Assembly: GCA_902768065.1 (NCBI GenBank)
Contig: CACXJP010000024.1
Span: 1-36,196 of the forward strand
Origin: an uncultured Erysipelotrichaceae bacterium
GTDB lineage: Bacteria; Bacillota_I; Bacilli_A; RF39; UBA660
DNA length: 36,196 bases
Direction: 5' to 3'
Below are positions 16,909 to 25,900 of the stretch, piece by piece. Within the stretch, counting starts at the first letter, position 1, and each line of letters begins with the position of its first letter. A model generated the notes under the pieces. It did not search any database, had not been told where the DNA came from, and was given only the letters and a program-made list of their open reading frames with translations. A program made the position numbers and the translations under genes.

Positions 16909-17885
16909 TTCTCCAACTTTTTTAGGGAATTCTCTTTTTCTAAGTATTTATATTCATATAGACTCCACATATAAGGAGTACAAACAGAAGCAGAAACTCC
17001 ACCATCTTTAAAGTCCGCAGTAGACCACAAATCATCAAATCCTTGGTATTCAATTTTAGTAATTCTTCTAGCTTGTAAAATATATAATTTATCCTTAATA
17101 ATAGCAAACTCTATATCACAAGGATATCCAAAATAAAGCATAATATGAGAAAACTCTAAACCAATCTTCCTCAATATCTTTTCATTTATAAAAGAATTAT
17201 TATCATCAAAAATACACTCATCATTAAACCAATCATAATAATACTGTTCAGGCTTATTTTGCCCACTTACTATATTTTCTCCCAACCCAGGAGCAATCTC
17301 TATTAACATTGTCTTATCATTACCAGTAATAGGATCAACAGTAAAACAAATACCACTATACTCACTAGGAACCATTTCTTGTACAACAACACTCATCTTA
17401 ATATCATCAAAAGAAATATTATTATTAAGAAAATAACTAAGTATCACATCTGAAAACATTGATTTATAACAATCAATTATTCTATCTAAAACATCATTAT
17501 ATGAAACATTTAAAAAAGTATCATATTGCCCTGCAAAAGAAAACTCATCCAAATCTTCTTTAGTACCACTACTTCTAACTGCATATAAAGTTTTCTTATT
17601 TAATTTAGATATTATAGATTTCTCAGTATCACTAGAAAATTTAAAACTATCAAATAATTTATAAATCTTCTTACTAATATCTAAAACATTGTCAGTATTA
17701 AGTTTATTTAAATACCTTTTTATCTTAGAATCAATTTTATTATATTTAATTTCATCAGTATATGTATCACTATCAACTACAATTCCATTAGGAACATTAA
17801 ATCCTTTTGATTTCATTTCCATAAGAAATTTAGCTTTATTACCAACATTTCCAATCTTCTTCTTGCTATCAAATTCAACAACCAT
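16869..17885 (-). CDS. N-terminal ATP-grasp portion of a frameshifted PEP-synthase-like phosphotransferase
   Basis: A nearly complete PPDK/PEP-synthase ATP-binding domain: GNKAKFLMEMKSKGFNVPNG at the start, YAVRSSGTKEDLDEFSFAGQ (near residue 100), MVPSEYSGICFTVDPITG and DIEFAIIKDKLYILQARRIT. After WSLYEYKYLEK the frame goes wrong, and the last residues overlap the start of the next frame by 40 nt. The domain binds ATP and would pass phosphate to the His domain encoded downstream. The break lies just after an A5 run (16935-16939) and includes a classical A_AAA_AAG heptamer (16917-16923) in the correct phase for a -1 slip. ATG is preceded by GGGGAG. It is the second gene of the operon, 11 nt after the CarS-like gene. 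Confidence 0.82.
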   Translation of the reverse strand: MVVEFDSKKKIGNVGNKAKFLMEMKSKGFNVPNGIVVDSDTYTDEIKYNKIDSKIKRYLNKLNTDNVLDISKKIYKLFDSFKFSSDTEKSIISKLNKKTLYAVRSSGTKEDLDEFSFAGQYDTFLNVSYNDVLDRIIDCYKSMFSDVILSYFLNNNISFDDIKMSVVVQEMVPSEYSGICFTVDPITGNDKTMLIEIAPGLGENIVSGQNKPEQYYYDWFNDECIFDDNNSFINEKILRKIGLEFSHIMLYFGYPCDIEFAIIKDKLYILQARRITKIEYQGFDDLWSTADFKDGGVSASVCTPYMWSLYEYKYLEKENSLKKLEKCFMVDVIGIYLL

Positions 17886-17896
17886 AAAAAACTCCC

Positions 17897-18478
17897 CTAA
17901 AACATATTTTTTCTTAGATGTAAGAAATATAAAAACATATTAATTAACAAATGAGTTATTGTACCAACTACAATAAAAAGTAAATATACTCTTATACCAA
18001 TAGGATAAAACATCCAAACAACCAATGCTACTCCAAAAATGGAATCAGCTTGATCAAGAATAATAAACAATAATCTATATTTATTATTAGTTTTTCCAGG
18101 CTCTATGTCTAAGCCTCTTTTAATTAAACTATTAGGTAATTCAAATAAAGCATAAAATGAACCTAATAAAAATCCAATTAAAAGATTATATGTAAAAGTA
18201 TTAGTATAATTCATATAAAAGAAATTTAAATGTTCTAAATTAGTAATCTCCCAAATAAATCCAAAGATACAAGAAAATATAATATTAAAAACAATATATC
18301 CAAAGAAGCCTTTCCATGTCTTGTTATCACCAAATATTCGTTTATTATCATATAACCTTTTATTAAAATCCATTGGTATCTTTAAAAAATCTAAAATATT
18401 TGATTTACAAAAAATTGAATTTACTATTCCTGCGAAAATAGAACTTAATAAAGTTATATACATCTTAATTATTATCAT
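17897..18478 (-). CDS. CarS-like (DUF46/CDP-archaeol synthase family) lipid-phosphate cytidylyltransferase, 193 aa
   Basis: A small polytopic membrane protein with about five spans. Motifs match the CarS/CdsA superfamily: RIFGDNKTWKGFFGYI (47-62), ELPNSLIKRGLDIEPGK (113-129) and FIILDQADSIFG (138-149), corresponding to the CarS FGxxKTWRG, KRRxxxxPG and DQxD elements that bind CTP and metal. In archaea this enzyme activates unsaturated archaetidic acid with CTP; bacterial members are poorly characterised. The length is about that of CarS and well below CdsA. ATG 18478 follows AGGAG at 6 nt. It is the first gene of the operon and has its own extended -10 promoter. That the substrate is an isoprenoid lipid phosphate is an inference. 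Confidence 0.8.
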   Translation of the reverse strand: MIIIKMYITLLSSIFAGIVNSIFCKSNILDFLKIPMDFNKRLYDNKRIFGDNKTWKGFFGYIVFNIIFSCIFGFIWEITNLEHLNFFYMNYTNTFTYNLLIGFLLGSFYALFELPNSLIKRGLDIEPGKTNNKYRLLFIILDQADSIFGVALVVWMFYPIGIRVYLLFIVVGTITHLLINMFLYFLHLRKNMF

Positions 18479-18507
18479 ATAATTCTCCTAATTAAACACT
18501 ACATTTT

Positions 18508-18516
18508 ATTATAACA
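18508..18516 (-). promoter_or_regulatory. Extended -10 promoter (TGTTATAAT) of the lipid-type operon
   Basis: TGTTATAAT on the minus strand, about 30 nt upstream of the first ATG at 18478, lies just after the terminator of the upstream lipoprotein gene. The -35 region is weak. It is the only promoter-like site seen ahead of the seven-gene unit. Confidence 0.55.
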
Positions 18517-18540
18517 TAAATGAATATAAAGACATAAAAA

Positions 18541-18563
18541 AAACAGAATAAATTATTCTGTTT
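18541..18563 (-). terminator. Rho-independent terminator of the lipoprotein gene
   Basis: A 10-bp stem AAACAGAATA/TATTCTGTTT with a 3-nt loop and a run of Ts on the minus strand. It contains the stop codon (18553-18555). Confidence 0.85.
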
Positions 18564-19650
18564 CTTTGTTATTATCATTATTTTCTTCTACTACAGCTGA
18601 TTCCTGAACAGTATCATCTAAAACATTTTCCTCACTAGATTCTTTAACCTCTGTAGTTGTTTCAGAAGTACTTGTTTGATTTGTTTCAATATTAATATTT
18701 GTTGTAGAAGGTTTATCACTTTGATTAGTATTTTGTGGTATTACTTGTTCTTGTACAGAAACTTGATTTGGTATTGGTTGTGCAGGTTGAATTGTTTGTT
18801 CAACAATAACAGGTTGTGGTTTTTTTCTTACTACAACTAGAACAATTATTAAAACTACAATAATAACTAATAGTAAAATCCCAACAACAGCTCCTATAAT
18901 AATATATAAAGTCATATTATTCTTTTCTTGTTTTTCTACAGGAGGATTTTTTATGTCATCTGTTTTTGTATCAGTAACCTTACCATTTTTACCAAAATCA
19001 AATGTGAAATCAACATCTTGATTCTTTAATAAATTCCAAGATAGAGTTTTTCCATCAGAAGAAACCTCATTGGCATTATGTGATAATGGAACTTTAGGAA
19101 ATTCTATAACTAATTTCATATCAAAAACTGCACCATATGATTCATAAGAAGACATGCCCTGTGCCTCATCACCAAGATCAATTTTCATATTTGAAGAATA
19201 TTTAGTACCATCTTTTATAAATAATTTACCTACAAAGAATTCATCATCACTATCAGAAACGATATTTTGTCTTTCTCCAGCTTCTGTAGTAGATAAACTA
19301 TCAATACTACCCAAATTTTTTTCTGCAACATATCCTTTGAAACCATCTTTATCATATTTTTTAGTAGTAAAATCATCAGGTACCTCAAGAGCTGAATCAT
19401 CACTTTCTAAATATTTCCAACGCTCCTCGTCTGTATAAGTCTTTTTCTCGCTTTCATCAGGGTTCAAAGAACCAGATTCCTTCATTGAAATCATGGCATC
19501 AATCATCTCATCATCCATAGCAATAATAATAGATGCCTTTACATCTTTATTAGATGAGATCTTCATGTTTACATTTTCCTTCATTGTACATCCAGTAATT
19601 AAGACAACCGCAACAAGTAACAAAACTAAACTTTTAATTTTGCTTTTCAT
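18553..19650 (-). CDS. LppM-like lipoprotein with C-terminal membrane anchor, 365 aa
   Basis: The N-terminus MKSKIKSLVLLLVAVVLITGC is a lipoprotein signal with lipobox LITGC, so the mature Cys should be lipidated outside the membrane. The next 220 residues form an extracytoplasmic domain starting NVNMKISSNKDVKASIIIAM, reminiscent of LppM-type domains (tentative). A long hydrophobic span follows (near residues 255-280), then basic RKK and about 85 residues of Gln/Thr/Ser/Glu-rich tail, presumably cytoplasmic. A protein both lipidated and carrying a C-terminal span is unusual but known in this group. ATG 19650 is preferred: AAGGAG lies 7 nt upstream, whereas the TTG at 19668 lies before it. Monocistronic. 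Function unknown. Confidence 0.82.
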   Translation of the reverse strand: MKSKIKSLVLLLVAVVLITGCTMKENVNMKISSNKDVKASIIIAMDDEMIDAMISMKESGSLNPDESEKKTYTDEERWKYLESDDSALEVPDDFTTKKYDKDGFKGYVAEKNLGSIDSLSTTEAGERQNIVSDSDDEFFVGKLFIKDGTKYSSNMKIDLGDEAQGMSSYESYGAVFDMKLVIEFPKVPLSHNANEVSSDGKTLSWNLLKNQDVDFTFDFGKNGKVTDTKTDDIKNPPVEKQEKNNMTLYIIIGAVVGILLLVIIVVLIIVLVVVRKKPQPVIVEQTIQPAQPIPNQVSVQEQVIPQNTNQSDKPSTTNINIETNQTSTSETTTEVKESSEENVLDDTVQESAVVEENNDNNKETE

Positions 19651-19710
19651 TTTAACACTCCTTTTCAATTATTAATTTAATTATATAACATCATTTATAA
19701 ATATAAAACA

Positions 19711-19740
19711 AAAAAATAATAGAAAAATCTATTATTTTTT
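19711..19740 (-). terminator. Rho-independent terminator of the proS gene
   Basis: A 13-bp AT-rich stem AAAAAATAATAGA/TCTATTATTTTTT with an AAAA loop. It overlaps the stop codon at 19739-19741. Confidence 0.75.
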
Positions 19741-21163
19741 AATATTGAATTCCCCAAATAACATGTTCTTTTGCTTCTTTACCACAGCAAACACACTTAT
19801 CATCAATTCTTTCACCATCTTCTACTATACATCTAGATTTACAACCTTTAATTTCTTTAATTTTATTCTCACATTCACTGTCCCCACACCACATAGCATG
19901 AATAAATCCAGGTTGAGTATTCAAAATCTTTTCCATATCTGCCATATTATGTGCTTCAAAAGTTAAGGCATCTCTTCTTTCTATTGCCTTCTTGTACATA
20001 TCGTTATGGATAGTATCAAGTAATTCTTTAATATATTTAACAATATCAACATCTTTAGAAACAGTTATTTTTTCTCTAGTATCTCTTCTAGCAATAGTAA
20101 TTTGATTATTTTCTAAATCTCTCTTACCAACTTCAATTCTAATTGGAATACCATTTACTTCTGCCTCTGCAAATTTAAATCCAGGAGACTTATCTGAATT
20201 ATCGATATAAGTAGTAATATCATTACTATTTAATTCTTGATTATATTTATTTACTAAACTATCTACTTCTTCACTATCTCCAATAGGTATAATTACAACT
20301 TGTTTAGGAGCAATTCTAGGTGGAAGAACTAAACCATAATCATCTGCATGAACCATAATAATAGCAGCAATTGCTCTTGTAGTCTTACCCCAAGTAGTAT
20401 AGTATGCATATTCATCTTTGTTTTCTTTATTAGTAAATTTAACATCATATGCTTTAGAAAATTTTTGTCCAAAATAATGTGAAGTTCCATCCTGAAGACA
20501 TACACCATTATACATTAAATCTTCATTAGTTATAGTATATTCAGCACCAGCAAATTTTTCTTTTTCAGTCTTCTTTCCAGTAATAGAAGGAATTGCTAAA
20601 ATTTCATGATTAAACCATCTATATACTTCCATCATTTGCTTAGTCTCAGCTTCTGCTTCTTCTGCAGTAGCATGAACAGTATGTCCTTCTTGCCATAAAA
20701 ACTCTCTACTTCTTAAGAAAGGTCTAGTTTCTTTTTCATATCTAAATACATTACACCATTGATTATATAATTTAGGTAAATCCTTATAAGAAGTAATATG
20801 CTTTTTATAATAATCACAGAATAATGTTTCAGATGTAGATCTAATAGCAAGACGTTCTTCCATTTTCTTTTCTCCCGCTTGAGTAACCCAAATTAACTCA
20901 GGAGCAAAACCCTCAATAAGTTCTTTTTCTTGATTAAATAAATGCTCTGGAATTAACAAAGGCATTTGAACATTAACATGTCCTAACTCCTTAAACTTCT
21001 TATCCATTATGCTTTGAATTTTTTCCCATATCGCATAACCATTAGGTTCAATGGCAATACATCCTTTAACTGATGTATAATCAGCTAACTTAGCAGCCTT
21101 AACTACATCAGTATACCATTGTGCAAAATCTTCATCTCTACTAGTAATAGCTTTATTTTTCAT
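19739..21163 (-). CDS. proS: Prolyl-tRNA synthetase, archaeal/eukaryotic-type
   Basis: Charges tRNA-Pro with proline in the cytosol. It is the short class II form (474 aa) without the bacterial editing insert: AITSRDEDFAQWY at the N-terminus, motif 2 around NVFRYEKETRPFLRSREFLW, HTVHATAEEAEAE, and a C-terminal zinc-type domain with WCGDSECENK, GCKSRC and KCVCCGKEA. It ends in the C-terminal Tyr typical of this type. I start it at ATG 21163, which has GGAGG 5 nt upstream; an upstream extension to 21214 would run through the T-box terminator. A T-box leader controls it, implying induction by uncharged tRNA-Pro. Confidence 0.96.
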   Translation of the reverse strand: MKNKAITSRDEDFAQWYTDVVKAAKLADYTSVKGCIAIEPNGYAIWEKIQSIMDKKFKELGHVNVQMPLLIPEHLFNQEKELIEGFAPELIWVTQAGEKKMEERLAIRSTSETLFCDYYKKHITSYKDLPKLYNQWCNVFRYEKETRPFLRSREFLWQEGHTVHATAEEAEAETKQMMEVYRWFNHEILAIPSITGKKTEKEKFAGAEYTITNEDLMYNGVCLQDGTSHYFGQKFSKAYDVKFTNKENKDEYAYYTTWGKTTRAIAAIIMVHADDYGLVLPPRIAPKQVVIIPIGDSEEVDSLVNKYNQELNSNDITTYIDNSDKSPGFKFAEAEVNGIPIRIEVGKRDLENNQITIARRDTREKITVSKDVDIVKYIKELLDTIHNDMYKKAIERRDALTFEAHNMADMEKILNTQPGFIHAMWCGDSECENKIKEIKGCKSRCIVEDGERIDDKCVCCGKEAKEHVIWGIQY

Positions 21164-21180
21164 AATAACCTCCAAAATAT

Positions 21181-21375
21181 AAAAAGAGATAATACCAAAG
21201 AAAGTGAAATTCACGGTACCATCTCTTATTTAACTTAATTACTATAACGGGTTTAACCGGATTAGTTTGCTAATCACTCCAAGGTAGGAATTATTTACAT
21301 GTATATCTATTCACACCAACCATAGACTCTCTTAAATACATAAGATAAATAATCATGTCCTCTTCATCAATTTAT
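21181..21375 (-). promoter_or_regulatory. T-box riboswitch of proS (proline specific)
   Basis: The leader has the T-box consensus as TGGTACCGTGAA on the minus strand (21210-21221), where TGGT pairs with the tRNA ACCA end. A competing terminator joins AAGAGATGGTACC with GGTATTATCTCTT and ends in TTTTT (21181-21227). Stem I contains AAGAGAGTC and GGTGTGAATAG. A candidate specifier is CCU (Pro; complement of 21286-21288) followed by ACC, in agreement with the downstream prolyl-tRNA synthetase. The specifier position is inferred from the stem I pattern and was not folded computationally. Confidence 0.88.
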
Positions 21376-21379
21376 TAAG

Positions 21380-21408
21380 ATTATATACTAAAAATCTAAA
21401 ATGGTCAA
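21380..21408 (-). promoter_or_regulatory. Sigma-A promoter of the T-box-proS unit (TTGACC-17-TATAAT)
   Basis: On the minus strand TTGACC (21403-21408) is 17 nt from TATAAT (21380-21385), immediately upstream of the T-box leader and just after the DUF1846 gene. Confidence 0.85.
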
Positions 21409-21414
21409 TTATTT

Positions 21415-22863
21415 TTACTCATCAATAAATTCATTTTCACAAGTTAAATTAATTTTTAATTCTTTTAGAGTCGTCTTATCAATTCCAGTTACAATATATG
21501 TTGCATGAGCATCAGTACCCTGTAATTTAGTAATACTTGCCAAAGCCTTTGCAGCAGTTGGATTAGTAACAGAACTAATACTTAAAGCAGTAAGAACCTC
21601 AGATAAATTAAGTCTTTCTTCTTTTCCCATAGTCTTCTTTAATTTTAATATTGGTTCAAGAACTGATGGAGAAAGTAAATATATATCAGGAATCTTACTA
21701 AGATGCTTCAAAGCATTTAATACAACAGAACCTGCAGGTGTCATCAAATCAGTTTGTTTACCAGTAATAATCTTTCTTCCTGCTTTCATTGCAATTACAT
21801 AACGATCTTCTTTTTTCTTATCCAAAGCAGGCTTAACAACATCTAAATAATTCTCATCTATTTCTAATTCATTCATTAATAGATTAATTTTCTTATAAGT
21901 ATCTTCATCACATAAACCTAATTTATAATTATTTAATTCATTATAATATCTTCTTACTATTTCTTTTTTTGATGCCTCTTCTACTACATCATTGTTAGAT
22001 ATACAAAATCCTACCATATTAACACCCATATCAGTTGGAGAATTATATATATCCTTATTAGATACCTTTGATAAAATATTCTTTAAAATTGGAAACGTCT
22101 CAACATCTCTATTATAATTAACAGCTGTTTCTCCATATTTTTCCAAATGAAATGGATCAATTATATTAACATCTTTTAAATCTGCTGTCGCAGCCTCATA
22201 AGCAAGATTTACTGGATGTTTTAAAGGTAGATTCCATACTGGAAATGTTTCAAATTTAGCATATCCAGCATCAACACCTCTTTTATTTTCATGATAGATT
22301 TGAGATAAACAAGTTGCAAGCTTACCAGAACCAGGTCCAGGAGCATTAACTAGAATTAATTTCTTAGTTGTTTCAATATATGGATTTGCTCCATATCCTT
22401 CATCACTAACAATAGTATCAACGTCAGTTGGATAACCCTTTGTAAAAGTATGAATATATGTTTTAATATCATTTCTATTTAATTTCTTTATAAACTTATC
22501 AACACTAGGTTGATTTTTATACATAGTTATAACTACACTATTTACAGAAAATCCCATCTTCTTTGATTGATTGATTAATTTAATTATCTCTTGATCATAT
22601 GTAATACCATATTCTCCTCTAGTTTTATTCTTTTCAATGTCACCAGCATTAATACAAAAGATAATTTCTAAATCATTCTTTAACTCTTTAAACATGCTTA
22701 TTTTAACATCATTTTTAAAACCCGGTAAAATTCTTGCTGCATGAGAATCATCAAATAATTTACCCCCTACCTCAAGATATAACTTATCAAATAATTTAAA
22801 TCTCTCTTTTATTTTCTTACTCTGTATTTTTACATATTTTTTATTATCAAAACCAATTTTCAT
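21415..22863 (-). CDS. DUF1846 (UPF0371) family protein, 482 aa
   Basis: Full-length member of the DUF1846 family, identifiable by KIGFDNKKYVKIQSKKIKER at the start, HAARILPGFKNDVKI, VVITMYKNQPSVDKFIKKL, KLILVNAPGPGSGKLATCLSQ, NLPLKHPVNLAYEAATADLKD and NYNRDVETFPIL. The APGPGSGKLATC segment looks like a nucleotide-binding loop. Homologues are annotated as putative ATP-dependent or zinc-dependent hydrolase-like proteins, but the biochemical role is not settled. ATG 22863 follows GAGGTG at good spacing; the GTG at 22872 overlaps the ribosome binding site and is unlikely. Apparently monocistronic, with a weak extended -10 upstream. Confidence 0.9.
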   Translation of the reverse strand: MKIGFDNKKYVKIQSKKIKERFKLFDKLYLEVGGKLFDDSHAARILPGFKNDVKISMFKELKNDLEIIFCINAGDIEKNKTRGEYGITYDQEIIKLINQSKKMGFSVNSVVITMYKNQPSVDKFIKKLNRNDIKTYIHTFTKGYPTDVDTIVSDEGYGANPYIETTKKLILVNAPGPGSGKLATCLSQIYHENKRGVDAGYAKFETFPVWNLPLKHPVNLAYEAATADLKDVNIIDPFHLEKYGETAVNYNRDVETFPILKNILSKVSNKDIYNSPTDMGVNMVGFCISNNDVVEEASKKEIVRRYYNELNNYKLGLCDEDTYKKINLLMNELEIDENYLDVVKPALDKKKEDRYVIAMKAGRKIITGKQTDLMTPAGSVVLNALKHLSKIPDIYLLSPSVLEPILKLKKTMGKEERLNLSEVLTALSISSVTNPTAAKALASITKLQGTDAHATYIVTGIDKTTLKELKINLTCENEFIDE

Positions 22864-22893
22864 TAATCGCACCTCACTCTCACATTCTTTTTA

Positions 22894-22902
22894 AGTATAG
22901 CA
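22894..22902 (-). promoter_or_regulatory. Possible extended -10 promoter (TGCTATACT) of the DUF1846 gene
   Basis: TGCTATACT on the minus strand, 31 nt upstream of ATG 22863. No clear -35 element; the region is very AT-rich, so confidence is limited. Confidence 0.4.
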
Positions 22903-22971
22903 CATTTTATATAAAAAATTACATTCCTAATTTATAAATAAGGTATATATTTTTTTTATAATACATACAAA

Positions 22972-22994
22972 AAAAACAACATAAAGTTGTTTTT
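22972..22994 (-). terminator. Rho-independent terminator of the 2000-aa helicase gene
   Basis: Stem AAAAACAAC/GTTGTTTTT with a 5-nt loop and additional Ts on the minus strand. It overlaps the stop codon (22993-22995). Confidence 0.8.
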
Positions 22995-25900
22995 ATTTAC
23001 TAAAATGATGATCTAAATTATTATCTCCATCATATCTATAATCTTGCATCTCATCTAAAGCATAATATAAGTTATCTATTGATTCACTATTATGAATTCT
23101 TCTATTTCTTATAATCTTTAAAACGAAAGTTTTTAAATAATCATCAAGTTCTTCTTTAGTATAAATTTTTTCATCTTTTGTTACACAAGAATTAATTATA
23201 TCATCTACTATATCTGCAAAATCTGTCAAATCATAATCAAAAGTCTCAGTAAATTCATCAAAAGAATCAATAATATCATATATTAAACCATTTTTAATAG
23301 CATTTTCAATATATTGTTCAATATATATACGTTGATTAAATTTTATTTCTTCTCTAATTTTTTTAATCAAATTCCAATCAACATTAGAAACTTTATTACC
23401 ATCGATATCAATACCATTGAGATCAAATGGTTCATTAGTAAAAGCATTAATACCATTACTAAAGAAGCCCTCTTGATTAATCTTCTTATGAGTTACTCTA
23501 TGAGTACCTTTAGAATTAAAATCATTTGGAGAATATCTATCAATATTCAATCCTTTATCATCAAATTTAGAATGAGTGTTATACAAGTTGCCATCTTGAT
23601 CAGTAGTCCACCAATTACCATCTATATCAAAGTTATTTCTATTTAGATGTGTACCTGTAACTTTATTAATACCTAAATAATCAAAATTATGTTTATCATA
23701 TTTTGAATATTTAAAAGTTTTAAATCTAGTTCTAGAAACGTATAAATGAAGATAATTAAATCCATGTTCATCGACTATTCTATTAGTACTCTTATGGGCA
23801 TGACTTCTAGACCATCCTTCATCATTAAATCTAGAATTAGTACAAACATAACTACCATTTGCATCACGTCTATACCATATACCTCTTCTATCATATCCTT
23901 CTTCATCAAGATGAGTTCCAGTAGAATTATTAATACCATCGAAATCAAAACCAAAATCATCATATCTAGAAAGCATTCTCCTATTAGGCCATTTTCTATA
24001 GTAATGAGATGAATCAAATCCAAATTCATTAACAGGGCTGTATTTTTTCTCTCCATTTGGAAGAGTCAAAATATACTTACAATCAATAGTAAATCCATCA
24101 TTATTAACTTTCTTATGCGTATTATAGAGATTTCCATATTGATCCATGGTCCACCAATTACCATCTCTATCGAAATTATTAGGATTTAATTTATCTCCAG
24201 TAGAAATATGATTTCCAGCCTCATCAAAACCATGAATATCATAATAAATTCCATTCTTATATTTTCTTCTAAAAATCTTATCTGTATATTTTATATTTGC
24301 AGCAGGAAAATCAACAAAACCATCATCATCAATTTTAGCCTCAGGATAATGATACCTATGTTTATAGTCAAAACCATAATCATTAACTATATCATAATAT
24401 TTCTTACCAGTAACCTTATCAGTTCTAAGAGTTTTGCCTTCAATTGTAAAACCATTATCATCAAATATTGAACCAGTACTAATATAATGATTTCCTTCTT
24501 TTCTATGCCAAATACCATTAATATCAAATCCTCTAGGATCTAAATTAGTTCTAGTAATATAATGTAATCCGTCAACCATAAATCCATATTTATTATGATT
24601 ACTTGCAGTCTTTACATAAATACCCTTAGCATTTTTTACATAGAAATTACCCTGTCTATCATAAAACTTATCATTATAACGTCTTTTTGTCTTAACTCTA
24701 GAGCCATCTTCTTTTAGTTCGTAATAGTACCCCTGCTTATCAAAATATAATTCATCATATGGCTTTTTTGTTTTAATATGTAGATTATTCTCATCAAAAC
24801 CTTGTCCATCATGCCCATCTATATTGAGACCTTTTTCATCATATCTTCTTGTACTCTCTTCTACATATTCTCCTGTTTTCTCATCAAAAGTATGGTAAAA
24901 CTCATCAATATCAAATCCTCTAGGATCATATATAGTATTAGTATCTTTATGAATATGATCAATATTAAAGCCATGTCTATCATATATAGTATTAGTATCC
25001 TTATTTATACCTTTAATGTTAAACCCATATGGATCATATTCCTCATTTGTTATTCTATGCTTCCTTGTTTTAAAATTAAAATTATGAGGATCATAACCAT
25101 CAATAGTAAGTTTAATTTTAGAATAATAAGTTCCAGTCCAAATATTTCTTCTCAATAATTCTTCTGGTCCATTAATAATAAATCCATTGCTATCAATAAA
25201 ATTTATATCAGGACCATTACATAACAAACCATATTTTCTAAGATTAGTTATTTCTTCAAATGTATAATCTAATCCTTTAAAAATAGACATACTTTCTGCT
25301 AAATTAATTCTACCGAAATAATATTCTGCTCCGATAGGATAACTAGAATTAAGACCTATTCTCTTCAATTCATAATAAACATCTTCGGCAATACTAGAGT
25401 CAATAGATTTCAATAAGTCACCTAAAATCATATTACTATTAATAACATTCGGTGTAAGTAAAATATTATTCTCTGCAAGTATATCTAATACTTTTATCAA
25501 TTGCCCTAATCTATCTCGTGTAGACATACTAACAGTTCCAGCAATACCCGTAACATTATTACAAGCATCAATGAAAGACCGTCTAATCGCACTTACCTTA
25601 AAGATATTAACTCTTTCAATTTCTCTTCGTTTTTCCTTATCAACAGTTGGAATATCATACTCCCAGAAATTATAATCATTAAATATCTTAACAATTTCAG
25701 ATATATTATACTGATCATAATCACTTAAGTTATATTCACTAAAGTTACCATCTTTAAATTTGCCATATTTTTCTTTTAATCTACCTAAAGTAATTAGTTT
25801 TCTTTGCTCATCAATATCAGGACTATCTATACTAGGCATTCTGCCATATTTTTCGATCCAGAATATAACATTCTTTAATTTTTCTAAATCAGATATTGTA

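Noticed and set aside
11661..17885. True phosphoenolpyruvate synthase or PPDK
   Set aside because: Both genes lack the C-terminal PEP/pyruvate-binding barrel and end after the phosphohistidine domain.
14823..18478. Complete archaeal ether-lipid pathway
   Set aside because: Only CarS-like, PssA-like and UbiA-like genes are present; no GGGP synthase or glycerol-1-phosphate dehydrogenase can be seen in the window.
21164..21214. Longer ProS N-terminus MNFTFFG...
   Set aside because: It would be translated through the T-box terminator; ATG 21163 has a GGAGG ribosome binding site and matches the family start.
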